From Larix kaempferi (Eukaryota > Streptophyta > Pinopsida > Pinales > Pinaceae), in the NCBI GenBank assembly GCA_027924585.1, contig BSBM01000361.1:41184501-41248500 (forward strand): DNA of 64,000 nt, written 5' to 3'. Each line of letters opens with the position of its first letter. The stretch's first letter is position 1. The notes under the pieces are model-generated. The model was not told the origin of the DNA and did no database searches. It was given only the letters and a program-made list of their open reading frames with translations. Made by a program: the position numbers and the translations under genes. Positions 37,083 to 49,345 of the stretch are shown here, in pieces.

Positions 37083-39216
37083 ATTTTATTTAATTATCGA
37101 TAGTTTATGCATAATATTAAGGTTTTGTCTTTCTTCTTTACGAATAAGATCGGTGCTCCCTAAGGGGAAACACTAGGTCGAATATACTTCTTGTTAATTA
37201 GTTCTTGTAACTATGATTTAATTTTTGTAAGTTCTATTATATTCATCTAATACGGAGATTTTGATGTTGGTATTGCTCCTGGTATCAGATCGATTGCAAA
37301 GTCTATGTCTCTTTTTAGAGGCAGTTAAGGGACTTCTTCTGGAAAGATGTCTTTAAAATCTTTCAAGATAGGTATTTCTTGTACTTTAAGTTTGTTATCT
37401 TTATATTTATCACCTATTACATAAACAAAAAATACTTTGTGCCCTTTATGTACATATCTCTTCATTTGTAAGGCTGATATCTCTATGATTGCATTATTTA
37501 TGGGAATTCTTGTTACTTTAATTGTTTTTCCAGTATTATCTATGCATGTAAAAAAAATTCATAACAATTCAACATGAATCTGTGTTTTTCTAACCAATCC
37601 ATTCCTATCAACATATCATAGGAACCTAATGGTAAAATATTCAAATCAACATGTGTATTAAATTCATTCATCAATACTTCACAGATTTTCACATAACTAG
37701 CAACCTTATGTTTAGTACCCGTGGCTAACTGTACCAGCCGAGATTTTCAAATTCTTCTGGCACTAATTTACATAACTAAACAATCCTAGGTGATACATAA
37801 CTCAAAATTGCACCTGGATCAATTAGTATGGAGATGTTGATTTTTTATCATACCTTTGATCTTGACCATTGAAGCTTGATGGTCTCCCTGTCGATTCTCC
37901 AATGCAACACTGATTTTGGGCATACTTCTCGCCATATCTCCAATTGTAACAACTTCATGAATGGAGTGAATTTTATTAAAGGTTTTATTTCTTACATGAC
38001 AGTCTTTAAAGTAATGTGGGTCACCACATTCCCAACAATTTAAGGGTTCCCTCTCTGCAGTGTTTTTATTAAAATTAGTGGAAGGTTCTCTTTATTTTGC
38101 TACAGGGTGCTGTGGTTTAAAAACTCTATAATTACTACCTTGATATCCTCTATAATTATTTCCAGAATTTATGTGAAATTTATTATTATTCTTCTTTCTT
38201 GGATCAAAGTTATCCCTCCTTTTAGTGTTCCAATTAGGTACATTTTCTCTTTTATTTTTATTCTGATAAAACAACATAAATTCGCTTTTCTCATTGCTTC
38301 TTCCAGCGTCTTTGGATTGTCATACTCAATCCTCTCCTTAAACATGGTAAGCAAGAAACTGAGAAAACGTTGTATTTTTTGTTTTTCATCTACTATGCAT
38401 GGTACATAGCATAGCAGACTTAGGAATGTACTACATATTTCTTTCATGGTCATAGAACCTAACCTTAACTCATAGAATTCCTTCGCTTTTTCTTCATAAT
38501 ACTATTCTGAAAGATACTTTTGTTTAAAATGTTTCTTAAACTTGGTTCCAGGTTACATGTCATTCTTTTCTACCTTTTGCTTTTTTTATATCTTGCCACC
38601 AAATATCTTCTTTTCCAATTAAGTTATAAATGGCCATTTTTTCCTTCAGTTCATTAGAATAGTTATAAATATGGAAGTATTTCTTCATTCCAGACAACCA
38701 GGCTTCTGCCTCTTCTCCTTTCATGATTTCACAGTTAGACATAGGAGGTTTACTTTTCTTAAATTCTCCCGAAATCTCTTCATAGGGTTTGTACTTCTTT
38801 TTATTTTTATTACTATCACTACTTTTAGTAGAATCTTGTTGTTTTTCTCTGTGGTGTTTAGTTGATTCCTCACTGGAAGTTTCATCCCCATGATTAGAAA
38901 ATTCCAGCTTTCTTCCCTTACGATTGTAAGGTGTAGCTTTTGTATTATCATGTTCAGATTCTTTGTGTTTATCTTTTTCATTACTGTGTATTTTATCCAG
39001 CAGAATGTTGTTTAGTTCCTCTTGTGCCTTCAGAATTTGTTTGTTATCTTCCCTAACTCTTTTTAACTCTGATCTTAGTTCTTTAACAATTTGTTGTAAT
39101 TGTGATGGGCTATCAGTTCAACTCTCATTTAGGTTTACCCAAATTTCACCCTCTTCATTGTTCACTCCTATTCTAGGGGGACATTCTTCTTCTACAGGGA
39201 TTCTGAATTCTGCCAT
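37083..39216 (-). pseudogene. Ty3/gypsy gag, protease and RT start
   Basis: This is the 5' part of the interrupted gypsy polyprotein. The likely gag ATG is at 39216 (MAEFRIPVEEE), and a stop follows after about 34 codons. Gag pieces include EAEAWLSGMKKYFHIYNY (about 38700). A zinc knuckle CX2CX4HX4C (CWECGDPHYFKDCH) lies near 38006-38047. Protease is marked by LIDPGAI near 37800, where the usual LIDSGAT is expected, so its key Ser/Thr are lost. RT begins before 37083 and resumes at 29372. Many stops and frameshifts make it non-functional. Confidence 0.75.
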
Positions 39217-39351
39217 AGTTTCCTACAAATATAAAGTTATTCTTCTCTTCCTATTTCGTAAGAGAATCAAACCCAAAAAAATAATTAAACATTAGTTTTA
39301 TAGTTTAATAGCTGCAATGTTGGGATGGTTTAGGCCAAGTGTTGTAACCAT

Positions 39352-39363
39352 GCTATGATACCA
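39352..39363 (-). promoter_or_regulatory. Gypsy primer-binding site
   Basis: On the minus strand this reads TGGTATCATAGC, one base off the initiator-Met tRNA site TGGTATCAGAGC. It lies 3 bases from the end of the LTR at 39367, which fixes the element's orientation and LTR boundary. Confidence 0.75.
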
Positions 39364-39366
39364 TTA

Positions 39367-42343
39367 TGTCATGAACCACCAAAATTCATAAATAAACAAA
39401 AAATTTATAAACATATAAACGTGTAAAACATCTCTACGTTACTAGCATGCAAAAGTTACAGTAGCATAAGTAGATATCGTTGTTGCGTTGTAAAGTTACT
39501 TACACCATTTCTATAACTATTCTTGGTAGGTTAGCGAAAATCTCTATGACGTGCCATCGTCAAAGTCGAGGTGATGTTTTCGTTCCTTTTTGCAACTTCC
39601 TAGTTATAGTTTTGTTATGACTTGCTTAACCCTAAAGCTAAGTCTTGATCCTAGATTATGGCCTTAACTCTATTATGCAAATGATATTAGTTAAGAGACT
39701 ATGTATATAGTCTTGATCCCATTAAAAATATATTACAACTAGTAGGGACCATGGTTATGGACCAAGCCCTATCAATGTTTAAAACATTGATAGGGCTATG
39801 GGTTTACACCATAGTCGAATGTTGAAATGATTGCATTTAATATAAAGCTATGGTTATATCATCATTTAGATTTGTTGGTTGTTGTGATGGTTTAAAGTTT
39901 GTACTATGTATTGCTGGCAAATTTAAGAGCTATCCTGGCTACGAGTTGACAGCGCATCCAAGCCTTTATGGCTCATGCTGGAATGAAATCTCAGCCGTCC
40001 ATTTGGACAACCAGATTGCTTAGGGTATTGTATGGGGTTTAATGTGTTATTTTGTGTCTGAAACTTCATTATTGCAATTTTTGTCTGTGAGCTCTGCGTA
40101 CAAAGGTTCTCCTATGTCAATGGAAATTTTCATGAGGTCCTTCCTGTAACCACTAACCATTTTTAATGGTATTATTTTCTAGTTGATTTCCAAGATGTGA
40201 AGGAAGATGTGTTGGTTCTAATAGCCACCACTTCCATAGCTCGTTGGTTTCTACAACCGAACCCAGCCAACCTTACCAGCCTCGAACTACCATTCAACAG
40301 GTAAAAAGATTCAACTTAAACTCAACAATTTAATTTTGTTATATTGTGTTTTTACTTATACATTGGTTTCCGAAACTAATGTTTAAGTGTTCGTTTGTGC
40401 AGGAAGGGGAGCGATAAGGGCATCCAGGAGGAGCCAACCCCTAGCCCTGTCTACAATTATATAAGGTAAAATAAATCTAAAGTTATATTATTCTTATCAA
40501 ATTATTTTGATAGATTGATATAGTTCTGATTTTGGTCGTTTGGTTGCAAGTTGCGGGCTTCGACGAGGATGGCGACAGGGTCACCTCCTCCCAAGCCCTC
40601 ATCTTAGAACGCCAATGTAAGTAATGAATATTGCTCTGTCAATTGGTTTTCTATTTTAAATATTTCTTAAAATAAACAAAGTGGTTGCTGACTGTGTTAC
40701 TTGTTGCTGCATGTAAATCTTGGCGGGGCCTTTTAATCTATGAAGAGGGTTCGGGCTTTTCCTTCAAACAAGATAAGTTGATTATGAACTGGTTTACCCT
40801 TAGGGTTTACGAACTCTCGGACATAAGAATTCCTCATTGTAGATGTTCCATCATTTGCATTTAGATGTTTTTATGTGCTATGTTTTCTTATCCTAAGTAT
40901 TGAGAGTTTAAACTATGGAGCCTTCGTGGATGGCTTTCCATCCCGTCAGTAACTTGTAATCTTATTTAATATTTTAATTTTATTCTGTTTAAGAGAATAG
41001 AGGCCATTTCTGATTGTCCTCTATCCATAGGGATCGTGGATCCCTCTGTTTTACATTTGATACCAATTAATATTTGAATGAACTTTAGTGTATTTTCCTA
41101 TAATTTAATTAAGAATTTTTCTGTGTATTCCATAATTTTAAATTTATGACTAACTTAGAATTACCACTCTTGGTTTGTTCCATTAAAATGCATGAGTTTT
41201 CGGTTATCTTGGTTGATATTTATTATTATCAGATTTAAGATTATACCCAGGATGCCATCTGTGATGGTCTTACTGCCACATATTGGAAACCTTGAGATTT
41301 GTTGAGGACTGCCAATTAATTAATGAACGAGTAAATTAGTTCTTTTGGAGATTTATGATTTTAAGTGAAACTATGGCATTTTTTCGAGACTGATAAATAT
41401 TTAAAGAATGTAGGTTGTTAAAATTCAGTAACTGCTTATAATTACAGTATTATATTTAATCATGGTATTTGTAGTTCTTTTGCTTTGGGTCTCGATGAGT
41501 TCAGAACTGCAATAATCGATCTGTAATAATAAAAAGAAACATTTTCCTTTCTATAGAAGCCTCTCAGATTTTAACCAGATTTTAGTATTTCCATTGATAG
41601 TTTTAAGCAAAGGAAAAGAATACTTGACTATGCTATTAGACTTACTTAATTTCTATCATCGTTCTGTAAAATGGTTATAAGTATAGATTGTTTTCTGATT
41701 TTAAATAATTAAAGTAATTTTATTAATTGGGGTTATAATGACTCATGTTTACCCTAATGTTTGGATCCTTCATTCAGATTTCTAACTAAGCAGCACTTGA
41801 TTTAGTTTACTCAATACATGATTCAGACATGGATACCTGAACTGAGAATCATTAGATATCAAAACAAATACTAGTTATGGTTATTTTATAAGCATAAACA
41901 TAGTTGCGACAAATTATTTAAGTTCGAAAACATAATAGGAGATACATTTAACAGCTTGTATAATCAATCCAGTTTGTATTTATATACATAATAATAATTC
42001 TGCAAAGGGTTAGATGTGATTCATAACATAAATAAAATCCTACTATAATTACTTTTAAACGTATAAGAAATAGAACAAGGAACCTGACACCATTGTCGGG
42101 AAAACAAAGATTAAATAGTCATTCCTCGCAACCAACTCCTAAAGAAAGCAATCTCACTTGCTCTAGAACCCTCGAGCCTAATTGTTGAACCACAAGACAA
42201 AAGTCCACTTAATGCGCCATCTCTTGCATTATCAGATTCAATCCCCATCCAATGCTAGCATCCTGTTGCTTATGGACATACTATTATATAGTATTTTTCC
42301 TAGGACTTGGTCATTTATGAGCCTCCTTCTCTTTAGCACTCCC
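39367..42343 (-). mobile_element. Ty3/gypsy LTR (5' LTR, no MITE)
   Basis: Partner of the LTR at 23012-26787. It begins TGTCATGAACC beside the primer site. Homology runs to about 42343 and then stops, about 285 bp short of the other LTR's end, so the first ~285 bp of this 5' LTR (probably with its promoter) is gone. The MITE found in the other LTR is absent here. Divergence from its partner is very roughly 10% by eye, so the element is old. Confidence 0.75.
40183..40860 (+). pseudogene. Exon-like host gene fragment in gypsy LTR (5' LTR copy)
   Basis: Homologue of 1523-2190 in the other LTR. The exon-like blocks are 40183-40300, 40403-40465, 40551-40616 and about 40713-40850. In this copy the peptides read better: block 1 ends TSLELPFNR, block 2 joins it in frame, block 3 contains GFDEDGDRVTSSQ in one frame, and block 4 contains YEEGSGFSFKQDK. 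The acceptor before block 4 is mutated (CAG to CAT). No domain is recognised with confidence. Confidence 0.45.
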
Positions 42344-43306
42344 TAAAAATTTCCAACTACCCATTAAAATAGTCAAATGTAGTTACATTACATGGAAATT
42401 TAAGTAACCAAATGCCCTATGAGGAAAACAAACAAAAAACTAAAAAAAAACTACATTAAAAATAATTGAATCTTAAATGAAATACAATATATAAATAACA
42501 AAGGTAAGGTATGAGAATTGGCTCACGTGCCAAAGTGTCAAGAGGAGTAGCTAGTATCAGCAAACCTGGTCAAGGATTGGACAACTGTGTGCATCTCTTC
42601 TTTACAGCAACAATCAAGTCCTTCCATGCAAGTCACACAGAGAGGTCCTCAATTTGTGTAGTATCTGTTGTGTTTTTTCAAAGGGCTTCGCTAAGAGGAA
42701 TCAAACCACCCAACATATTGTTTTTGGTTGCTTCAATCTCCAGCACATTGACTAGCTCCCACTCCCACTCCAATTGTAGCTGCAGTATCAATGCCATTGT
42801 AGTGTGAAAATGAGGGAGCCATATCAATGGTAGTCCTCGCAGTGAAGGACCTTCCAAATAATGCGTGTTCCATCATTTTTTTTGTTTTATCAACCTTGGG
42901 AATGGATTGAAACCAATTTTTTATTTAAACCTATGAATCAGGGTGATGCCTGAAACAGAGCTTCAAGATGATCACAAATAAGATTAAAATAGCGATTTCA
43001 ATGGCATATTCATTGTTGGGGGCTAAACGGGGATACCTGCTAATACCCATTTGAAATTGAGATGAAAAAATACCACAACAATGAGCGTCAGAATAAATAT
43101 CAGAACAAACTCCACTATGGATCTTTCTTCGAATCTAACACCGTTGCCACAATTAATTTTTTTTAATCATGATGGGAGTTACAGATTACCTGGCTTGGTT
43201 GGGGTAAGGGATCGATTAATTCAAACTGAAAAATGTCGCTGTTAAAATTTGGGTTCACACATATAACTATTAACATGATTGCAGATCAGCAACTGTCCCA
43301 CCTACC
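42344..43306. other. Unassigned region between gypsy LTR and LINE
   Basis: No clear gene. On the minus strand an ATG near 42822 opens a short peptide (MAPSFSHYNGIDTAATIGVG) that ends after about 30 codons. Another minus-strand stretch near 43010-43120 reads fluently for about 35 codons. These could be fragments of a host gene but I recognise none. The plus-strand frame 42511-42807 has no supporting feature. Confidence 0.4.
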
Positions 43307-43747
43307 CCACAACGTAAGGATTTTTTTTTTTAATAAGAAAAAAAAGTAGAGCCTTGCTATTAAACTTTTGTCAAAAAAATTATTACATAAGAAGCGAGAT
43401 CATTCTTAGTGTGTACATGATACCATATAAAAACCAGAACCCTGCTGGGCCAGAACTAAAGGTAGAACCAAAAAAAACCTTGTGACTGACCAAAATACCA
43501 AAAATCCAAAACTTTTGTCAAAATTGGGAAATTACAGAGCTTATAGTTAAACATACTAGAAAGATAACCAAAGTTGGAGGAGTAAAAGTAACTAAGATAC
43601 GTTGAACAGCTCGGAAAAACCTATTTAGTCTACTGACATAGGAGTATTATCGGTGATGATAATGGGAAGGTATAGGGTACTACCATGAATGGCCCTGGAG
43701 ATTGTTGCTTGAGCATCCAAAGCCTGAGTACCCTTGAAGCAGATAGC

Positions 43748-44945
43748 CTACGGAACTAAAGGAGAATTGTGGCCCCTTGCCTCTAGGTGATCCGCCATAG
43801 TGCTAATTGTGATTCCCATAATACGGTGAAGACGCTTAATCTCTGTTCCCAAAGTGCAGCAATCATCCAGAATGGAGGCAGTGTCATGGTTATCCTTGAG
43901 CATGGTCACCATAAGGCCACACATTATGGAATGCAGAGCTATTGAAATCTCATAGTGCTCCACCAAATTTTTGATATTACCTAGATTTTGTATCCACGGA
44001 GCCAGAGGGTTGAAAGGAACCTCATATTGCCTATCGGAAAGGTGGAGACCATCAGGAGGGTGATAGGGAGTTAGCTCAGATAGATTTCGCTTGTCATTCC
44101 CGGAGATTAAGGGGTCTTGCAAACCATCAAAAGGTCCTTGACCATGCGAGGAATTTCCCTTCTCATAGCGTTGAATGAACTGTATACCAACCCTTCCTGC
44201 TAAAATAGATAAGTTACCATATAATATGTGAACATCTTTCTGGAGATTTTGAAGCACACTTTTGACGAAGATAAGTGGCAACTGGTCTGGATCCTTGGCC
44301 ATTAGAGTTTTCCCTAGCATAATTTTATTGGTCCAGAATGCCACCAGAGTGCATTCGAAAAGAGCCATTCGACCTCTTGTAGAACCTGGGTCTGGCTCCC
44401 AGAAATTAAGCTTGACCGAGGAGGGTTTAGTTTCGAGGTTAGTATACTTATGCCAAAGTACTTCCTCAGAGCTTTCAATGATACGTCTGATATCAAGCGG
44501 AATGATAAAAGCATACGCTCTGGTTGCATCTGCAGCTTTGAGCTGGTTTATTGTGGGGTTCTAGTTCAATAGGCTCGTAGCCATGCATTTCCTGGGACGC
44601 ACCATTTCCAGATCACAGCGAGTACTATGGATGTCCAGAGAGGAAGCAAAATTGTTCCGCACCTTGCAATCAGGAGCAAAGTAGGAGGCACGCTTCACTG
44701 AATAAATGAGGTAATCTGCCATGATTGCTCTAAGATAAGAAAACGTCATACTACAGTATGTAAGGATGAAGCAATGCTTCCTACTGATCAAGTGAAGTCT
44801 AACAAATCTTCATGCATGCATATCCATGATAGCAGCGAGAAGCAAAGTACCGAGCAATAATAGCTCAGCTCGGTTACGTATCTCACTTGTTAAAATTTGC
44901 ATGATTTTGGTACTCTGGAGAAAGGACAAGGGCCGTGTAAGGACC
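43748..44945 (-). pseudogene. Unidentified open frame downstream of LINE RNase H
   Basis: A single frame continues from about 45046 to 43748 with only two in-frame stops (44810-44812 and 44561-44563), about 430 codons in all. The last uninterrupted part starts at an ATG at 44368 (206 residues). It contains YSYLRAIM-like and ADATRAYAFIIPLDIRRII stretches and a helix-rich end (ILDDCCTLGTEIKRLHRIM). I do not recognise the family. It sits inside the LINE, between RNase H and the A-tract. It could be a captured host or endogenous viral gene, or a lineage-specific third ORF. Its coding past is inferred from frame length only. Confidence 0.45.
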
Positions 44946-46190
44946 CTAAATAGTTTTTGAAGACACCAAATCCGTGCAAGATCCTTGATGAGCCACATGA
45001 TCTCCCTCCACTGCCACCATATATAGACCATCTTGGTGCATGTCAAAGTGAAGTTGATATTCTGCCACTAGTCGATAACACATGTTGAAACGGATGTCAT
45101 TCTTATTATTAGTTCCATGCACCGTGATGATCTCTTCTATGAGCCGGGTACCCAAGTTGGCGAGATTGTCACTAGTTTTGTTGGAATTCCTGCGCACATG
45201 GAGGGGTATCAACGTGGCAAAATTACCAGCCAACATGGCCAAAATTTTGAGATTGTCCTCCAACCTCCGGTAGTTTCATAACTTGCGGGTGTCAGAACCA
45301 TGGATCATTTTCTTCAAAATGTTGATTAAGATCAACGAGTCCCCCTCCACCTTAAGCCAACGAATATTGTGGGTTGAAGCAATTTCCAAACCGTGGGTGA
45401 GAGTGGCCATTTCTTTTGCGTTGTTACTGGTTATGTTGATATATCCTATAAACAAGCTTAAAACATCACCTCGACTATTTCTGAGAAGACCACCATAGCC
45501 TAAGTGCTCGGGGTTGCCTTGAGAAGCCCCGTTGAAATTAAGCTTAATGAAATTGGTCGAGGGAGGGTTCCAAGAGTTAGGACTTTGCAATTTGGTTCCG
45601 AAGAGAATTGGAGGGATTAGGTTTGTAAAGTCCAAACCCCAGGCTTGCAGAATATGACTTTCCGGATCTTCAAGATGCAAATCCTGTTCTGACCAATGTT
45701 GGGTATGAACAATTTCAGTAATGCTAGATTTTATGCGATTCCAGATATCCTCTGTCAGCATACTGCTAGCTTGAAAAACTCATCTATTACTTTCTTTCCA
45801 GATCTCCCAAAGCAGGAAGCTGGGAAAGAGGTTCCAAATTCGATCAAGCAAGGAGTTTTTTAAATGAAAGGAGTTCTAGTTCAAAAATGTAGTATCAATG
45901 CTACCTCTATCTCTTTTAGAATTCTGAAAAAGTGCAACACCCCTATCCCACATACAATTTGTGAAGGCACGGGTATTGAAGAGATGTTCAATATTCTCTT
46001 GATCCTGCTGACATATGTGACAAAATGAGGGACCAATGAAGCCGTTTTTGATCAAGTTATCCCAAGTAAGGGTTTTCTTTTTGAGCAAGAGCCAGAGGAA
46101 GGTGACAATCTTAGGCCACAACTTGTCTTTCCAAACAGCCTTCCAGATAGGCTCGTCCAACAGAAGCTGAAAAATTGGCTTGAATACGGT
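44946..46190 (-). pseudogene. LINE ORF2 zinc-binding segment and RNase H
   Basis: 46160-45876 holds the zf-RVT-like segment (VWKDKLWPKIVTFLWLLLKK, then CHICQQDQENIEHLF). RNase H follows from about 45640: LNFNGASQGNPEHLGYGG, NNAKEMATL, EGDSLILI, and HVRRNSNKTSDNLANLG. The first catalytic Asp (usually DGA) is Asn, which should kill activity. An in-frame TGA at 45276-45278 replaces what is probably Trp (KL-stop-NYRRLEDNL). Confidence 0.8.
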
Positions 46191-46199
46191 ACCCTTCTT

Positions 46200-48535
46200 T
46201 AACCATAAAATGCCCGGTCGAGGTATGTCCCCAACTCAATTTATCATCATCTAGGCTAATTTTGATTCTTCTGTTGCTTAAATTTTCATATAAGAGATTA
46301 CCAATATCATTGGTAGGAAGGTTGGGAAAGCTTAGAGGATGCTTCCAGTTTCGTCAATTGGTATTTCCTTCTTGTTCCTTCCAATAATGATAGACATGGT
46401 ACAAAACATGTTGCTCCATATTATTTTGGAGATATAGGTTAGGAAGAATGTTTTGAAGTTTTCCTACTTGTTGCAAGGAGTCATCCTAGAAAAGTGCATA
46501 TTTTCCATTTTTAATTTCCCAGAAGCTGTTCTTTTGGATAAGGGAATGATTAGTCCAAGCCAAATTCTAGACTGTAGAGCCTTTTATTTTTGTATTGAAT
46601 CAAATTAGATCCTAAGGATTCCAAGAGGGACTATACTTAGCCTTCAAGAGAAGATCCCAAGGTTCCCTGTTGTGATTTAGCCAATTCCACCAAATTTTAG
46701 CACCCAAGACTTGATTGAGTATATCAGGGTCTTGAAGACCAAGACCCCCTCTGAGTTTAGGTAAACAAACCTCCTCCCGCTTGACTAGAGCCCACTTTCA
46801 TTGCTGCAGATTGCAACCCAGAGAAAATTTCTTTGGAGGTTTCAAATATGTTTGATTATGCTTTTAGGCACCTTAAGGATAGAGAATAAATACAGACGCA
46901 TGGCTTGAAGGACAAACTGGACCAGGGTAAGACAAATGGCTAGGTTAAGGGATCTGGATGTCCAACTGGCTAAACGCTTATTGAGATTGGTGAGTAGGTC
47001 TTCCCAATTATCTTTTATGAACGGTTTGTCCATGAGAGAGGCACCTAGATACTTTGAAAGGAGGGTACGAATTGCGAGCCCAAGATAGAGAGAGATTCGA
47101 TGCTGGATGAGCCAATTAGTGTTGAAGAAGAAAATCTTGGATTTGCCAAGATTAATACAAGCACCAGAGGATTTTTCAATGGTTCTTAGGATAGTTTTGA
47201 AACCTTTGGCTTCTTTGTAGGAGGGATAACCCATAAGTAGGTTATCATCAACAAACTGTTGATGAGAACATAGAGGGGCAGCATGGTAGAGCTTGAGGCC
47301 CTTCAGAGTATTGGAATGAATTTCAGCTTTGATAGTTCTTCCTAAGCCTTTGGCCATAAGAATGTAGAGAAAGGGGGAAAGGGGGAAAGGGGGTCACCTT
47401 GTCTAATACCCTTGGAGGGGGTAAAGGGTTCTGAGGGTTTCCCATTCACCAAGATTGGAAAGAAGGCTGAAGAGAGAAGAGAAAGGATCCAGTCTATGAG
47501 ATTTTGACAGAAACCTAAGGCCCAAAGAACACTCGAAATGTAGGACCAATTCAATCTATCAAAATATTTGGACATATCGACCTTAATAAGCATACCAGGT
47601 CTTTTAGCAGTCTTGAGAGAATGAATAACCTTGTGGACAGAATAATGCCATCTAGAATTTGTCTACCTTCCACATAACCAGATTTCTTTGGTGAAATGAG
47701 AAGGGAAAGAAGAGGTTTAAGGCGATTAGCAAGGACTTTAGTAATGATTTTGTAAATGAAGTTGCAAAGAGAAATGGAACGGAAGTTTGCAGGATTGGTT
47801 GGATTGGTACCTTTGGGAATAAGGATGAGAAAAGTAGCATTGAAAGCAGAAAGAATACCTTGAGTTCTTCGAGAATCTTCCACTATTTCCAGAACCTCCC
47901 CTTTAATTATATCCCAGCATTCATGAAAGAAGTCTTTAGTAAAGCCATCTGACCCTAGGGATTTTCCTTTTTTCATCCCCACGACTACTGTTTCCACTTC
48001 CTGCATGGTGATTGGCCGCATTAGTCCCACATTCTGCTCTTGGTTTAGAAGACAGGGAATGTTTTTGGTAATATCACTAATAGCCTCCCTTCTGTCTATA
48101 GGAGGTTCAGAGAGGAGATCTGTGAAGTAGGTATTGAGCTCCTTTTCTAACTCCTATTGTTCATAAATATGTGCACCGTTGCTGGCTTTCAACATGGTGA
48201 TTTTGTTATGTTGTCACCTCTGAAGCATAGAATTGTGGAATAATTTGGTGTTCCTCTCCCCTTCCTTTAGCCAGTTAATTCTGGACTTCTGCTTCCAGAG
48301 AATATCCTCTTGATTGAGTCTTTCACTCATATTAAGGCTAAGGATAGACACCTCCCTCACTTTGGCATCAGAGTAACCAGTTAGTATAATGTCCCGTTGC
48401 AACAACTTCATTTTTTCTTCAAGGTGATGCTTTTCCTCAAAGATGTTACCAAAGGTGGTTTTATTCCAACTTTTAATTTTCTGTTTCATATTTTTGAGCT
48501 TTTGCTGGAATTTGTACATTAGAGAGCCTGTCATA
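46200..48535 (-). pseudogene. LINE ORF2 reverse transcriptase domain
   Basis: RT blocks in order are KGKSLGSDGFTKDFFHECWD (about 47960), LIPKGTNPTNPANFRSISLC (about 47800), motif A VDMSKYFDRLNW (about 47570), GIRQGDPLSPF (about 47400) and motif C QFVDDNLLM (about 47250). The thumb-like SKYLGASLMDKPF follows near 47050. The two catalytic Asp of motif C remain. Frames break at about 47640 and 47370 and again after 46842. Confidence 0.85.
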
Positions 48536-48539
48536 ATAG

Positions 48540-49345
48540 AGGAATATCTCCACTAGCTTCCAATATTTTTTTTGGAATCTGGGTTGGTAAGCCAAAATTT
48601 CTTAAAACGGAAATGCCTATTAGGGCATCCTTTGTAATCAGAGCTTTGAAGACAGATATGCCAGTGATTAGAACCATTAGCCAGGAGAATGGTAGCAGTC
48701 CAAGTATCTTCCTGGATATAAAGTTTGTTGGATAGAAGAGATCTGTCAAGACGAGAGGCTATTTGATAATAATTGCCTCTTTTGTTGTTCCAGGTATACC
48801 GATCGTTTGTTGTGGTCGTGTCTATCATACCGATCATCTCCGAAAAGGTACTGAAGGCAGTTTTGTCTTTGTGTAACTTTCTAATTCCTCCTTTTTTTCC
48901 CTCAGGTTTGTGATCATATTAAAACCACCGCCCACAATCTAGTTCTTATTTGGATGAGAGTCCCATATCCAATGCAGATGATTAAGGATTTCAAGTTTGT
49001 GCGGAAGGATTTGAGGTCCATAAATATTTGTAATGATTTCTCGTTTGTTGGTACCCAGAGATGATACAAGGCTGTGAGAGTTCTTATGGTGGCTTTAAAA
49101 TTGCTAAGACAAATATCATTAGGGTTCCACAGAATTGCAAGTCCTCCGGAGGCACCCAGAGCGTCCACAGCAACAACTGATGAATATTTTCATATTTTTT
49201 GAGCAATAATTTCCATATTGGTAGCAGAGCACTTGGTTTCTTGTAAAAATAGAATAGTAGGTTTTTCCATTAAAATCTTATTTTTAAGGAGACGATGCTT
49301 AGAGGAACCATTTATACCTCTGATATTCCAAGTAATGAGCTTCGT
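48540..49345 (-). pseudogene. LINE ORF2 endonuclease domain
   Basis: AP-endonuclease-like domain. It starts KLITWNIRGING near 49338, the usual opening of plant L1 endonucleases with the catalytic Asn. Next come FLQETKCS (about 49240) and a second block with GGLAILWNP (about 49130). A further block with RYTWNNKRGNYYQIASRLDR lies near 48780. It is broken by several frameshifts. It overlaps the end of ORF1 in another frame. Confidence 0.75.

Noticed and set aside
40183-40860. NAC-domain gene as the source of the captured exons
   Set aside because: A faint resemblance of the last block to a NAC subdomain is not backed by the other blocks or by key NAC residues.
44810-45263. A separate small gene overlapping the end of LINE RNase H
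   Set aside because: One frame is RNase H itself and the other runs on into the unknown downstream frame. There is no independent start or motif.
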